A stretch of 64,000 nucleotides of DNA from positions 1,728,052-1,792,051 of the forward strand of contig NZ_KB900536.1 of assembly GCF_000378965.1 (NCBI RefSeq). Reading direction: 5' to 3'. The position numbers and the translations under genes were made by a program. Of this stretch, positions 17,000 through 26,215 are shown piece after piece. Position 1 is the stretch's first letter. Each line of letters starts with the position of its first letter. The DNA comes from Thioalkalivibrio thiocyanodenitrificans ARhD 1 (lineage in GTDB: Bacteria; Pseudomonadota; Gammaproteobacteria; Ectothiorhodospirales; Ectothiorhodospiraceae). The notes under the pieces are model-generated. The model was not told where the DNA came from. It did no database searches and was given only the letters and a program-made list of their open reading frames with translations.

Positions 17000-17010
17000 A
17001 GAAATCCCGG

Positions 17011-17886
17011 TCACGACCCGGGGTTCCGGGCCTCGGCCCGGTCCCGCCGATCCAGCAGGGGCGAACGGTTGAGCCCCCGGGCCACGAAGCCCCGCCACGG
17101 CGCCGGAAGCCGATCCAGCAGCTTCCCGGCATCGTCGGGCCCCGGCATCTCGGCGAAAAAGCATGCGCCGGTGCCGGTCAGTCGCGCATGACCCGCGGCC
17201 TGCTCAAGCCAGGCCATGGCCCGATCCAGTTCCGGATACCGGGCACGCGCCAGCGGCTCGAAAATGTTGACACCCCTGCCGGAAAGAAAGTCGGCTATTG
17301 TGATTGGCGGGCAGTTTCGTGTCAATTCCGGGGCCGAGAACAGCGCGGCCGTGGACACCGGCACACCCGGGTCGATCACCAGGAACCAGGACTCTGCCAG
17401 ATCCATCGGCGTGAGCAGCTCGCCCACCCCTTCCGCCCAGGCGGCCCAGCCCCGTACGAACACCGGCACGTCGGCACCCAGCGCCAGACCCATGGCCGCC
17501 AGCCGGTCCGTGCCCAGGCGGAGGTCCCACAGGTGATCAAGGGCCACCAGGGTAGTGGCCGCGTCGGAACTGCCGCCCCCCAGTCCGCCGCCCATGGGCA
17601 GGCACTTGTGGACGCGGATCGCCACGCCTGCGCCGCAGCCCGTACCGGCCTTGAGATGCCGGGCGGCGCGCACGACCAGGTCCTGTTCGGGCGCCACCCC
17701 GGGCAGTGGCGCCTCGAGACGGACCTCGTCGGAGCTCAGGGGCAGGAAGTCCAGGGTGTCGCCCACCGAGAGCGGCTGAAAGACGGTCTGAAGCAGGTGA
17801 TAGCCGTCAGCGCGGCGGCCGGTGACATGCAGGAACAGGTTGAGCTTGCCCGGCGCAGGCCAGCCGGTGCTCCAATCCTCGCTCAC
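17011..17886 (-). CDS. ispE: 4-diphosphocytidyl-2-C-methyl-D-erythritol kinase
   Basis: A 291-residue GHMP kinase of the non-mevalonate isoprenoid pathway. Seen: APGKLNLFLHVTGRRADGYH near residue 11, with the substrate Lys and Asn, and the ATP-binding glycine motif LPMGGGLGGGSSDAATTL near residue 95. The start overlaps the lolB stop by 4 nt. Length is normal. Confidence 0.96.
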   Translation of the reverse strand: MSEDWSTGWPAPGKLNLFLHVTGRRADGYHLLQTVFQPLSVGDTLDFLPLSSDEVRLEAPLPGVAPEQDLVVRAARHLKAGTGCGAGVAIRVHKCLPMGGGLGGGSSDAATTLVALDHLWDLRLGTDRLAAMGLALGADVPVFVRGWAAWAEGVGELLTPMDLAESWFLVIDPGVPVSTAALFSAPELTRNCPPITIADFLSGRGVNIFEPLARARYPELDRAMAWLEQAAGHARLTGTGACFFAEMPGPDDAGKLLDRLPAPWRGFVARGLNRSPLLDRRDRAEARNPGS

Positions 17887-18530
17887 GGCTCAACGTCCCA
17901 CTGGTCCACGAGCACCCGCACCCGGATGTCCTCATAGCGGAGTTCGAGACGGTCCGGCAACGCCGGACCCGGGGAATTCCTGTAGCGCTGAAACGCCACG
18001 GTCCAGCCGGACTGCGTCAGTTCCGCCAGCCGCCCGGCCCCGTCCAGCTGCGGGATATAGGGCAACCCCGGGGCGGGCAGCCCCATCACCCAGTAGCGCA
18101 TGCCGCTCACCGGCAGACGCCAACCCAAGGCCTCGATCACCACCCGGTCCACGTCATCCGCCTCGAACTGTTCGCCGTCCGGCGCCCGCAGCCGCACCCA
18201 CCCCTCATCGCCCTGGACACGTCCCGCATCCCTGCCGAAGGGGCCGAACAGGCGGATATCGTAGGCATCGCCCGCCTGCCGCCAGCGCACGTTGGTGTGC
18301 CACTGCTGACCGTCGGCGTCCAGTGCCAGGCGACCGGTCATCGTCCAGGGATCCAGGGTCTGAACCCGGGCCTGGTGGCGCTTAAATGCGTCCGTCGGGT
18401 CATCCACCACGGGCGCGGGCGGGCGGACGGCGCACGAGGACAGCACCAGCATGAGCAGTATCACGCCACCCCCCGGTGCCAACCGGCCGGGCCGGAAGCC
18501 GTCTGCCATGAAGAGGATGAACCGCTTCAC
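17883..18530 (-). CDS. lolB: Outer-membrane lipoprotein insertion protein LolB
   Basis: A 215-residue lipoprotein. The hydrophobic N-terminus ends in a LSSC lipobox near residue 33, and the body has the LolB beta-barrel pattern, for example WTMTGRLALDADGQQW and YRNSPGPALPDRLELRY. It receives lipoproteins from LolA at the outer membrane. The GTG start at 18530 overlaps the TGA of the TPR gene (GTGA), giving tight coupling. An internal ATG at codon 8 would still leave a signal peptide. The gene is followed by ispE in the classic order. Confidence 0.92.
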   Translation of the reverse strand: MKRFILFMADGFRPGRLAPGGGVILLMLVLSSCAVRPPAPVVDDPTDAFKRHQARVQTLDPWTMTGRLALDADGQQWHTNVRWRQAGDAYDIRLFGPFGRDAGRVQGDEGWVRLRAPDGEQFEADDVDRVVIEALGWRLPVSGMRYWVMGLPAPGLPYIPQLDGAGRLAELTQSGWTVAFQRYRNSPGPALPDRLELRYEDIRVRVLVDQWDVEP

Positions 18531-20263
18531 CGTCCGATGCGGTCCTTGAGACGCAACAGACGGTCGTGGTCCGGATCTTTGGACAGGGCGTCACCCAGCA
18601 CATCCCAGGCCTCTTCCCGGTGCCCCTGGGCCCACAGCAGGGCGGCCAGGTTGCTGGCGATCTCGGGGTCGTACATCTTCTCGTAGGCGCGGCGCAGAAA
18701 GGGCTCGGCCTCGTCGTAGCGGCCCATTCGGTAGAGCACCCAACCCATGCTGTCGAGAATGGCCGCGTCATCGGGCCGCAGCTCGTGGGCACGGGTGATG
18801 TACTCGTAGGCCTCGTCCAGCCGGTCCGTGCGATCCGCCAGCGTGTAGCCCAGGGCGTTGAGGGCGGCGGAATTGTCGGGATCCCGGTTCAGGATGGTGC
18901 GCAGATCGGACTCCAGCATGTCCAGGCGATCCATCCGCTCGGCAATCAGCGCGCGGGCATAAAGCAGATCGTTGGAGTCCGGTTGTTCAAGCAACGCCTG
19001 ATTCAGCAGGTCCATGGCACGCTCGTACTCGGAGGCCTCCCTGAGCACCTGGGATTCGGTCAGATACAGGCGCATGCGCCATTCCGGCTCGTCGGCATCG
19101 CGCCTGAGGTCCCGGAGCAGGCGCAACGCCTCGTCCACATCCCCCGAACGCCCCATGATCATGGCCTTGCGAAGGCGCGCCTCCTCGAAATGCTCACCGT
19201 CACCCACACCCCTGTAGCGACGCAGCGCCTCCTCGGTACGGCCGTCGGTCTCGGCAATTCGGCCCAGATAGAAATTGGCGTCGTTGCTGCGTTGGCCGGT
19301 GGCCAGCAGTCGCTCCAGATAGGACTCCGCGTCCTCATATTGCTCCACCTCGATACTGAGCAGGCCCAGTGTATAGAGCAGATCCACATCGTCCGGACGC
19401 ATGGAGATCAGGCGCTCGAATGTCTGGCGGGCGGCATCATAATCCCGGGCCTGTATCAGCATGCGCCCATAGGCCAGACCCAACTGCCCGTGCTCCGGGT
19501 TGGCGGCCACGGCCTCGCGAAGGATCCCGAGCGCCCCATCCAGGTCGCCCTGCCGGGCCGCTGCCTGGGCATACAGCACCCGGGCATCGTGCAGGTCGGC
19601 ATCCAGATCCAGGGCACGGCGCGCGGCCTCCCCGGCCTGTTCCGGCCGTTCCATGTGAAGGGCCAGCCGTGCCAATGCCAACTGGGCGGCCGCCGATTCC
19701 GGGTACCGCTCGACAAGCCCCTGCATGGCGGATACCGCGGCGTCGGGGTTCGGGGAGCGCGACAGCAGATTGCCGACGGCCCCGAAGGCGGCGGATTCCC
19801 CGGTGACCGAGGCGCGCACCACGTGATGAAGGGCCTCGACGGCCTCCTCCACCTGACCCGCGTTGACCAGCAACGCCGCCAGCACCTGGCGGCCCTCCAT
19901 GTTGCCTGGGGCCAGAAAGATCCAGCGCTGCGCCGCCGCCAGGGCCTGCTCCCGCTGATTGGCGAACAGGGCGATGCGCGTTGCCCGTTCGGCCACGGCC
20001 GGATCCCGGCTGGCCATGGCCGCCGACACGTAGTGATCCACCGCCACTTCCAGCTCACCCATGTGGCCGGCGATCTCACCCACGAGCAGCTGGTACAACA
20101 GGTCACCTTCCGGGTCATCCTCTCCCGTGGGCAGCGGCGCGACGCCCTGCTGTGCGGCCGGCATCGGTCCGCCGTTGCCGAAATCGTTCATCGCGGGCCG
20201 CTGTGCGCAGGCAGCGAAAATGGCAGCGGTCAGGAGGAGAATGATAAATCGAAGATTACGCAT
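18527..20263 (-). CDS. Tetratricopeptide-repeat lipoprotein
   Basis: A 578-residue protein with a lipoprotein signal (FAAC lipobox near residue 19), then about a dozen TPR-like helical pairs through the C-terminus, for example SNDLLYARALIAERMDRLD and LNALGYTLADRTDRLDEAYE. Orthologues upstream of lolB are usual in Pseudomonas and relatives. It is probably a periplasmic scaffold on the outer membrane; its partner is unknown. It is divergent from hemA. Confidence 0.88.
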   Translation of the reverse strand: MRNLRFIILLLTAAIFAACAQRPAMNDFGNGGPMPAAQQGVAPLPTGEDDPEGDLLYQLLVGEIAGHMGELEVAVDHYVSAAMASRDPAVAERATRIALFANQREQALAAAQRWIFLAPGNMEGRQVLAALLVNAGQVEEAVEALHHVVRASVTGESAAFGAVGNLLSRSPNPDAAVSAMQGLVERYPESAAAQLALARLALHMERPEQAGEAARRALDLDADLHDARVLYAQAAARQGDLDGALGILREAVAANPEHGQLGLAYGRMLIQARDYDAARQTFERLISMRPDDVDLLYTLGLLSIEVEQYEDAESYLERLLATGQRSNDANFYLGRIAETDGRTEEALRRYRGVGDGEHFEEARLRKAMIMGRSGDVDEALRLLRDLRRDADEPEWRMRLYLTESQVLREASEYERAMDLLNQALLEQPDSNDLLYARALIAERMDRLDMLESDLRTILNRDPDNSAALNALGYTLADRTDRLDEAYEYITRAHELRPDDAAILDSMGWVLYRMGRYDEAEPFLRRAYEKMYDPEIASNLAALLWAQGHREEAWDVLGDALSKDPDHDRLLRLKDRIGR

Positions 20264-20540
20264 TGATGTCTTCCGTGCGGAGTGAGGACAGAGCGCAGGC
20301 TGCGGGGGAGTGCACCTCGCAACTATAAACCTTTTGGCGGGAGCCCTTCATCCGGCCGGCTCTGACGGACGTGTCCACAGTTAGTGTCCCCGAGCCCGTC
20401 CGGGTTCCTCCGAGGATCCGGCAACTCGCCGGAAACTGGAGGATTTCTTCCGTCCGCTCAACGATTTGTCAGGGGGCTTTCGCTTGTCAGCGCGGGCGCC
20501 ATGGCGCAAAATCTGCCGTTGCCCAGTGATTTACTCGTCC
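20264..20540. other. Divergent promoter region of the TPR gene and hemA
   Basis: This 277-bp gap should hold promoters for both directions. I find no convincing sigma-70 hexamer pair. An open extension in the hemA frame from TTG 20466 exists but is not conserved HemA sequence. Confidence 0.4.
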
Positions 20541-21824
20541 ATGCTGTTCACCGTCGGCATCAATCACAAGACCGCTCCGGTGGGAATCCGGGAGCGCGTG
20601 GTCTTTCCCCCTGAACGCATGGGGGAGGCCCTGCGGCGCCTGCATAAGATGGGCGTCGACGAGGCCGCGATCCTGTCCACCTGCAACCGTACGGAGGTCT
20701 ACTTTCGGCAGAACCCGGCCACGGACGATGAGCGCGTGGCGCACTGGCTGGGGGAGTACCACCACGTCGCACCCGCCGATCTGGAGCCCTATCTCTACCA
20801 TCACAGGGAGGAGGATGCGGTGCGCCACACCCTTCGGGTGGCCTGCGGCCTGGACTCCCTGGTGCTGGGCGAGCCCCAGATCCTCGGGCAGATGAAGCTG
20901 GCCTACCAGAGCGCCAGCGAGGCCGGCACCCTGGGCAGGGAACTGGGGCGGCTGTTCCAGCACGCCTTTTCGGTGGCCAAGAACGTGCGCACATCCACGG
21001 CCATCGGCGCGAGCCCCGTATCCGTCGCCTTCGCGGCGGTGAGCCTGGCCAGGCAGATCTTCGGTGACCTGCATCCGCTCACCGCCCTCATGATCGGCGC
21101 CGGTGAAACCATCGAACTGGCCGCCCGCCACCTGCACAGCAATCAGATCGGCCGCATCCTGGTGGCCAACCGCACGCTGGACCGTGCCCGCGGCCTGGCC
21201 GATCAGTTCGACGGCGAGGCCATCACGCTCACCGAGATCGCCACCCGCCTGGCCGATGCGGACATTGTCATCTCCTCCACCGCAAGCCCGGTGCCCGTGC
21301 TGGGCAAGGGAACGGTGGAACGGACCCTCAAGGCCCGCAGGCACAAGCCCATGTTCATGGTGGACATCGCCGTGCCCCGGGATATCGAGCAGGAGGTGGG
21401 GGATCTGGATGACGTGTATCTCTATACCGTGGACGACCTGGAGGAGGTGATCCAGGAGAACCTGAAGTCCCGGCGGGAAGCGGCCCACCAGGCGGAAGAG
21501 ATCATCGAAACCCAGGTGCTCGATTTCATGGGATGGCTGCGGGCCCAGGACGCGGTGGACACGATCCGCGCCTTCCGGGACAAGGCGACCCATATCCAGC
21601 AGGAGGTGCTGGACAAGGCAGTGCAGATGGCCGCTCACGGCAAGGATCCGGAAGAGGCCCTTCGTTATCTGGCCCACACGCTCACCAACAAGCTGCTGCA
21701 CGACCCCTGCACCGGGCTGAACCATGCGGCCCGTGAGGGCCGGCTGGATCTTCTCGACGCCGCCCATACCCTGTTCAATCTCCCCCAGACCCGGCGGCCC
21801 CCGGGCACGGACGACGACGCGTGA
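20541..21824 (+). CDS. hemA: Glutamyl-tRNA reductase
   Basis: A 427-residue enzyme converting glutamyl-tRNA to glutamate-1-semialdehyde, the first step of C5-pathway haem synthesis. Seen: [20 protein letters not shown] at the N-terminus, the catalytic STCNRTEVY near residue 50, the [20 protein letters not shown] signature, the NADPH domain, and the C-terminal dimerisation helix. The start is ATG 20541 by homology, although no clear ribosome binding site precedes it. It overlaps prfA by 4 nt (GTGA). Confidence 0.96.
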   Translation: MLFTVGINHKTAPVGIRERVVFPPERMGEALRRLHKMGVDEAAILSTCNRTEVYFRQNPATDDERVAHWLGEYHHVAPADLEPYLYHHREEDAVRHTLRVACGLDSLVLGEPQILGQMKLAYQSASEAGTLGRELGRLFQHAFSVAKNVRTSTAIGASPVSVAFAAVSLARQIFGDLHPLTALMIGAGETIELAARHLHSNQIGRILVANRTLDRARGLADQFDGEAITLTEIATRLADADIVISSTASPVPVLGKGTVERTLKARRHKPMFMVDIAVPRDIEQEVGDLDDVYLYTVDDLEEVIQENLKSRREAAHQAEEIIETQVLDFMGWLRAQDAVDTIRAFRDKATHIQQEVLDKAVQMAAHGKDPEEALRYLAHTLTNKLLHDPCTGLNHAAREGRLDLLDAAHTLFNLPQTRRPPGTDDDA

Positions 21825-22906
21825 AGGCCTCCATGCTGCATCGCCTGGAGGACATCTCCGAACGTTTCCGGGAACTGGCGGGCCTGTTGGCCGACCCGGA
21901 CATCATTGCCGACAACAACCGGTTCCGGCGCCTGTCCATGGAGTACAGCCAGCTGGAACCGGTGGTGAACACGTTCCGGGATTATGAGGCTGCCGCCCGG
22001 GACCTGACCGCGGCCCGGGCGATGCGCCAGGACCCGGATCCCGACATGCGCCAGATGGCCGAGGATGAAACCCGGGCCGCCGAGACGCGCCTGGAGGCCC
22101 TGGAACAGGATCTGCAGAAGCTGCTGATCCCGAAGGACCCCCACGATCACGGCAACCTGTTCCTGGAGATCCGCGCCGGCACCGGCGGGGACGAAGCGGC
22201 CATCTTCGCCGGGGATCTGTTTCGCATGTACAGCCGCTATGCGGAGATCCGGGGCTGGCAGGTGGAGATCCTGTCCCGAAGCGAGGGCGAGCACGGCGGC
22301 TACAAGGAGGTGATCGCGCGGCTGATCGGCGAGGGCGCCTACGCCCGGCTCAAGTTCGAGTCCGGCGCGCACCGGGTGCAGCGGGTCCCGGAGACCGAGT
22401 CCCAGGGGCGGATCCACACCTCGGCGGCCACCGTGGCGGTGATGCCCGAGCCCGACGAGGTGGAGGCCCCCGAGATCAATCCGACCGACCTGCGCGTCGA
22501 CACCTACCGGGCCAGCGGGGCGGGCGGTCAGCATGTGAACAAGACCGATTCTGCGGTACGCCTCACCCACCTGCCCACGGGCCTGGTGGTGGAATGCCAG
22601 GACGAGCGTTCCCAGCACAAGAACAGGGCCAGGGCCATGAGCCTGCTGGCCGCCAAACTCTTCGAGGCGGAGCAGCACCGCCGGCAGACGGAACAAAGTG
22701 CCGCACGCAAGAGCCTGGTGGGCAGCGGCGACCGTTCGGAACGCATCCGCACCTACAACTTCCCCCAGGGGCGGATCACCGACCACCGCATCAACCTGAC
22801 GCTCTACAAGCTGGATGCGGTCATGGCCGGCGACCTGGACCCGGTGATCGAACCGCTCATCAACGAGCACCAGGCCGGGCAGTTGGCGGCGCTGGCCGAT
22901 GAGTGA
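21821..22906 (+). CDS. prfA: Peptide chain release factor 1
   Basis: A 361-residue RF1 recognising UAA and UAG. The GGQ loop ([20 protein letters not shown]) is present. GTG 21821 is the start: the protein then begins MKAS, as MKPS does in E. coli, and the codon overlaps the hemA stop. ATG four codons later has AAGG upstream and is an alternative. RF1 competes only at UAG/UAA, so it would not affect the UGA-encoded residue of the peroxiredoxin further on. Confidence 0.96.
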   Translation: MKASMLHRLEDISERFRELAGLLADPDIIADNNRFRRLSMEYSQLEPVVNTFRDYEAAARDLTAARAMRQDPDPDMRQMAEDETRAAETRLEALEQDLQKLLIPKDPHDHGNLFLEIRAGTGGDEAAIFAGDLFRMYSRYAEIRGWQVEILSRSEGEHGGYKEVIARLIGEGAYARLKFESGAHRVQRVPETESQGRIHTSAATVAVMPEPDEVEAPEINPTDLRVDTYRASGAGGQHVNKTDSAVRLTHLPTGLVVECQDERSQHKNRARAMSLLAAKLFEAEQHRRQTEQSAARKSLVGSGDRSERIRTYNFPQGRITDHRINLTLYKLDAVMAGDLDPVIEPLINEHQAGQLAALADE

Positions 22907-22913
22907 AGACGAT

Positions 22914-22992
22914 TCAAAATTCAAAATTCAAGATTCAAGGGTCGCGGGGCATTCGGGTTACCCCTTTGAATCTTGAATCTTGAATCTTGAAT
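22914..22992. repeat. Inverted heptamer element (ATTCAAA words) between prfA and prmC
   Basis: The left arm has four 7-nt words ATTCAAA/ATTCAAG. A GC-rich loop of about 20 bp follows, then four words CTTGAAT in the opposite sense. It begins 7 bp after the prfA stop and ends about 15 bp before the prmC ribosome binding site. It could form a ~28-bp imperfect stem inside the operon. Confidence 0.85.
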
Positions 22993-23018
22993 TTCGATTT
23001 TCAACCAAGGAAGCTGAC

Positions 23019-23867
23019 ATGCAAACGGTTCGCAGCCTGCTGGCCGAGGCCGCCCCGGGCGAGCCGCGCCGGGACGCGGAGATCCTGCTGCAGCATGTGC
23101 TGGGATGCGAGCGGTCCTGGCTGGCGGCACACGACACCGACCCGCTGCCCCGGGAACAGGCCGCCCGGTTCCGTGCCCTGTGGGCCCGGCGCCTGGCGGG
23201 TGAACCGGTGGCCTATCTCACCGGGCGGCGCGGCTTCTGGACCCTGGACCTGTCCGTCAACGCCGATGTGCTCATTCCCCGCCCGGAGACCGAACTGCTG
23301 GTGGAGACCGCCCTTGCACGGATCCCCGGCGACGCCGCGTGGGACCTGGCGGATCTCGGCACCGGCAGCGGCGCCATCGCCCTGGCCCTGGCCCGGGAGC
23401 GGCCGGCCTGTCGTGTACTGGCCACGGACCGCAGCGCCGAGGCCCTGACCGTGGCGAGGGCCAATGCCCGGCGCCACGGCATCGGGAACGTGGACTTCAG
23501 GGAGGGCGGCTGGTGGGCACCGCTCGAAGGTCTGCGCTTTGACCTGATCGTATCCAACCCACCCTATGTGCCCGCCGCCGACCCGCACCTCTCCCGGGGA
23601 GACGTACGCTTCGAGCCACGAGGCGCGCTGGCATCGGGACCCGAGGGGCTGGACGATCTGCGCACCATCATCGCCGGCGCGCCCGCCCGCCTGCATCCGG
23701 GCGGCACCCTGCTGCTGGAGCACGGCTACGATCAGGGCGGGGCGGTGCGAGCGCTGCTGCGGGCGGCGGGTTTCACGGACGTGCGGACCTGGCGCGACCT
23801 GAACGGCCACGAACGCGTCAGCGGGGGGCGTTCAGTGGCAAGTGGCGAGTCTCAAGTGGCAAGGTAG
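23019..23867 (+). CDS. prmC: Release factor N5-glutamine methyltransferase
   Basis: A 282-residue SAM-dependent enzyme that methylates the Gln of the GGQ motif in RF1/RF2. Seen: PETELLVETAL, DLGTGSGAIALAL and the catalytic NPPY (DLIVSNPPYVPAADPH). ATG 23019 is preceded by AAGGAAG. The adjacent position to prfA is functionally logical. The usual end (ERVSGGR) is extended by SVASGESQVAR, which is encoded by AGTGGCA-type heptamer repeats that also supply the stop codon. Confidence 0.96.
   Translation: MQTVRSLLAEAAPGEPRRDAEILLQHVLGCERSWLAAHDTDPLPREQAARFRALWARRLAGEPVAYLTGRRGFWTLDLSVNADVLIPRPETELLVETALARIPGDAAWDLADLGTGSGAIALALARERPACRVLATDRSAEALTVARANARRHGIGNVDFREGGWWAPLEGLRFDLIVSNPPYVPAADPHLSRGDVRFEPRGALASGPEGLDDLRTIIAGAPARLHPGGTLLLEHGYDQGGAVRALLRAAGFTDVRTWRDLNGHERVSGGRSVASGESQVAR
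23831..23866 (+). repeat. AGTGGCA heptamers at the prmC 3' end
   Basis: AGTGGCA, AGTGGCG, AGTCTCA and AGTGGCA words follow one another in 7-nt register, starting inside the prmC reading frame and running to its TAG. No inverted partner is seen close by. Confidence 0.75.
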
Positions 23868-23926
23868 GTCGGACCCGGATCGCTGCGACAATCGATCGGC
23901 GATGGTTTGCCGGCCCCTTTCCCTAC

Positions 23927-23953
23927 TTGATTAATCCATGCCCGGGTCTAGTA
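23927..23953 (+). promoter_or_regulatory. Candidate sigma-70 promoter
   Basis: TTGATT, 16 bp, then TAGTAT, ending about 10 nt before the ATG at 23963. If used, transcription would start at or within a few bases of the start codon, giving a leaderless or near-leaderless mRNA. Confidence 0.4.
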
Positions 23954-23962
23954 TGGGGTTTT

Positions 23963-24373
23963 ATGGACTCGGCCGAAGAATTCATCCGCCACCGGGAGCT
24001 GGCGTTTCGCGATCCCCACCCGGAATCCGACCAGGCCCGCTCCGCCTGCCTGCTGCTGGCCGACACCGACGTGGTGCATGAGGTGCGCGTCCTGGGTCCG
24101 AACCGGCTCGTGGTGACCTACGATGTGCGTCAGGTGACCTACGCGGAACTGGAATCCGCACTGATGGAGCTGGGCTTTCACCTGGACAACAGCCTGGTCA
24201 TGAAGCTCAAGCGCACCCTTTACAACTATTCCGAAGACACCATCCGCGCCAACCTGGGCCTGCCCAACCGGTGCTTCGGCAACTGTGCGCGCAAGATCTT
24301 CATCAATCATTACCGTACCCATGCCCACGGCTGCCGGGATACGCGGCCGCCGCATTGGCGGCAGTACCTTTGA
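23963..24373 (+). CDS. Conserved small protein with Cys/His-rich C-terminus
   Basis: A 136-residue protein starting MDSAEEFIRHRELAFRDPHP. The middle (VVHEVRVLGPNRLVVTYDVR, then QVTYAELESALMELGF) has the strand-helix-strand-strand-helix pattern of a small ferredoxin/HMA-like fold, but no CxxC metal loop. The tail carries Cys, Cys, His, His, His, Cys and His in about 35 residues (RCFGNCARKIF, HYRTHAHGC), possibly a metal site. Function unknown. It sits between prmC and moeB on the same strand. ATG 23963 is preferred over an upstream GTG/ATG frame for lack of conserved sequence there. Confidence 0.68.
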   Translation: MDSAEEFIRHRELAFRDPHPESDQARSACLLLADTDVVHEVRVLGPNRLVVTYDVRQVTYAELESALMELGFHLDNSLVMKLKRTLYNYSEDTIRANLGLPNRCFGNCARKIFINHYRTHAHGCRDTRPPHWRQYL

Positions 24374-24374
24374 G

Positions 24375-24507
24375 ATGGTTCAAGGTTCAAAGTTCAAAGT
24401 TCAAAGTTCAAAGTTCAAGGTTCAAGGTTCAAGGTTCAAGGGGGCAGTGTTGGCGGCGCCGGTGGTCTTCCTTTGAACCTTGAACTTTGAACTTTGAACC
24501 TTGAATC
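24375..24507. repeat. Inverted heptamer element (GTTCAAA words) upstream of moeB
   Basis: The left arm has about nine 7-nt words GTTCAAA/GTTCAAG starting at the stop codon of the preceding gene. The loop is about 30 bp. The right arm has TTTGAAC/CTTGAAC words. The arms could pair over roughly 35 bp. moeB begins 31 bp later without a clear ribosome binding site. Confidence 0.88.
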
Positions 24508-24538
24508 CTAATCCTCTCTTTTCTGTTATCTTCCCCCC

Positions 24539-25285
24539 ATGAACGATGACCAGCTCCTGCGCTACAGCCGCCAGATCATGTTGCCCCAGGTGGAAGTGGC
24601 GGGTCAGCAACAGCTGATGGACGCACACGCGCTGATCATCGGCGCGGGCGGGCTGGGCGCGCCCACGGCGCTGTACCTGGCGGCTGCCGGGGTGGGCACC
24701 ATCACCATCGCGGATCCGGACACGGTGGAGCTGTCCAACCTGCAGCGCCAGATCATCCACCACACCGCCGATATCGGGCGTCTCAAGGTGGCATCGGCCG
24801 CGGACAGGCTGGCTGCCATCAATCCCGAGGTGAAGGTGAGGACCATCGACGCGCTCATGGAGGGCGAGGCCCTGGACGCGGCGGTTCGCGAGGCCACGAT
24901 CGTGCTGGACGGTACCGACAACTTCGCCACGCGTTTCGCCGTGAATGCCGCCTGCGTGCATCACGGCAAGCCGCTTGTCTCCGCCGCGGTGATCCGCTTC
25001 GAGGGTCAGATCACAGTGTTCGAACCGGCACACCCGGAGAGCCCGTGCTATCGCTGCCTGTACAAGGAAGGCGAGGAACTGGGCGAGCGCTGCAGCCAGA
25101 CCGGCGTGCTCGCCAGCCTGCCCGGCGTCATGGGCACCCTGCAGGCCACCGAGGCCTTGAAGACGATCATCGGACTGCCCAATCTGCGCGGCCGCCTGAT
25201 GGTGCTGGATGCCATGCTCATGGAATGGCGCACCATGAAACTGAAGAAGGATCCCGGGTGCCCGGTTTGCGGCAATGGCCGCTGA
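24539..25285 (+). CDS. moeB: Molybdopterin-synthase adenylyltransferase (MoeB/ThiF/HesA family)
   Basis: A 248-residue E1-like enzyme that adenylates the C-terminal glycine of a small sulfur carrier (MoaD or ThiS). Seen: the nucleotide loop ALIIGAGGLGAPTALYLAAA, DTVELSNLQRQIIH, DGTDNFATR, and the zinc cysteines CYRC and CPVC. ERCSQTGVLA carries a likely functional Cys. MoeB is the best name by length and by its position after hemA-prfA-prmC, but ThiF cannot be excluded. Confidence 0.9.
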   Translation: MNDDQLLRYSRQIMLPQVEVAGQQQLMDAHALIIGAGGLGAPTALYLAAAGVGTITIADPDTVELSNLQRQIIHHTADIGRLKVASAADRLAAINPEVKVRTIDALMEGEALDAAVREATIVLDGTDNFATRFAVNAACVHHGKPLVSAAVIRFEGQITVFEPAHPESPCYRCLYKEGEELGERCSQTGVLASLPGVMGTLQATEALKTIIGLPNLRGRLMVLDAMLMEWRTMKLKKDPGCPVCGNGR

Positions 25286-25431
25286 CATCAGGGGCGCCGC
25301 GACGCAAAAGCGCGAGAAGACGCGGCAAATCGGCAGGAAGCCTTTCCCGCGTTCTCCTTGAAGGCATTCCGCAAGCGCCGGACCCGTCCCCGGGCACCCG
25401 GCGGCAAGGAACGGCACCAGGCCCGCGGGCA

Positions 25432-26151
25432 TCAGCGCTTGCCGCGGGCGACCTCCTCCATCTCGTCCAGCGAGATATGGCGCACATCCTTGCCCCTGAC
25501 CAGATAGATGACGTACTCGCACATGTTGCGGGCATGGTCACCGATGCGTTCCAGGGCGCGGATCGCCCAGATCACGTCCATGGCCCGGCTGATGGTACGC
25601 GGGTCCTCCATCATGAAGGTGATGCTCTGGCGCATGATGGATTCGTAGTCATTGTCCACGGCCACGTCGGATCGGGCCACAGCCACGGCGGCCTCCACGT
25701 CCATGCGCGCGAAGGCATCCAGCGCGCCGTGCACCATGGCCAGCACACGCTCGCCCAGGGCCACCACGTCGGCGTACTGGTTCCTGGGCCGGTCCTTCTG
25801 GGCCAGTTGCAGGGCCATGCGCGCCACCCGCTCGGCCTGGTCGCCGATGCGCTCGAGATCGGTGATGGTCTTGATCACCGCGATCACGAAACGCAGGTCA
25901 CTTGCGGCGGGCTGATGCCGGGCCAGGATCTGGGAACACCTCTCGTCGATGGCCACCTCGAAGCCGTTGACCTTCACGTCGTCCTGAACCACCGATTCGG
26001 CCAGAGCGATGTCCCCGCTGCCCAGCGCGCCGATGGCGCCGCTGATCTGGCTTTCCACCAGCCCGCCCATGGAGAGCACTCGGTTGCGAATGGCCTCCAG
26101 TTCCTCGTCGTACTTCTCAAGATAATGACCGCCAAGACGGTTCTTTTCCAT
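25432..26151 (-). CDS. phoU: Phosphate-signalling protein PhoU
   Basis: A 239-residue all-helical protein with two PhoU repeats. The acidic metal motifs are EAIRNRVLSMGGLVE and ERIGDQAERVARMAL (repeat 1) and ERIGDHARNMCEYV (repeat 2). It links the Pst transporter to PhoR, keeping the kinase quiet when phosphate is plentiful. It is the last gene of the pst cluster, 65 bp after pstB. Confidence 0.97.
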   Translation of the reverse strand: MEKNRLGGHYLEKYDEELEAIRNRVLSMGGLVESQISGAIGALGSGDIALAESVVQDDVKVNGFEVAIDERCSQILARHQPAASDLRFVIAVIKTITDLERIGDQAERVARMALQLAQKDRPRNQYADVVALGERVLAMVHGALDAFARMDVEAAVAVARSDVAVDNDYESIMRQSITFMMEDPRTISRAMDVIWAIRALERIGDHARNMCEYVIYLVRGKDVRHISLDEMEEVARGKR

Positions 26152-26215
26152 GACTCGATTCTCCGGATGAAATCAGTGATGGTTCGCACGACCCGTGCCG
26201 CGGAGTCACCATGGC

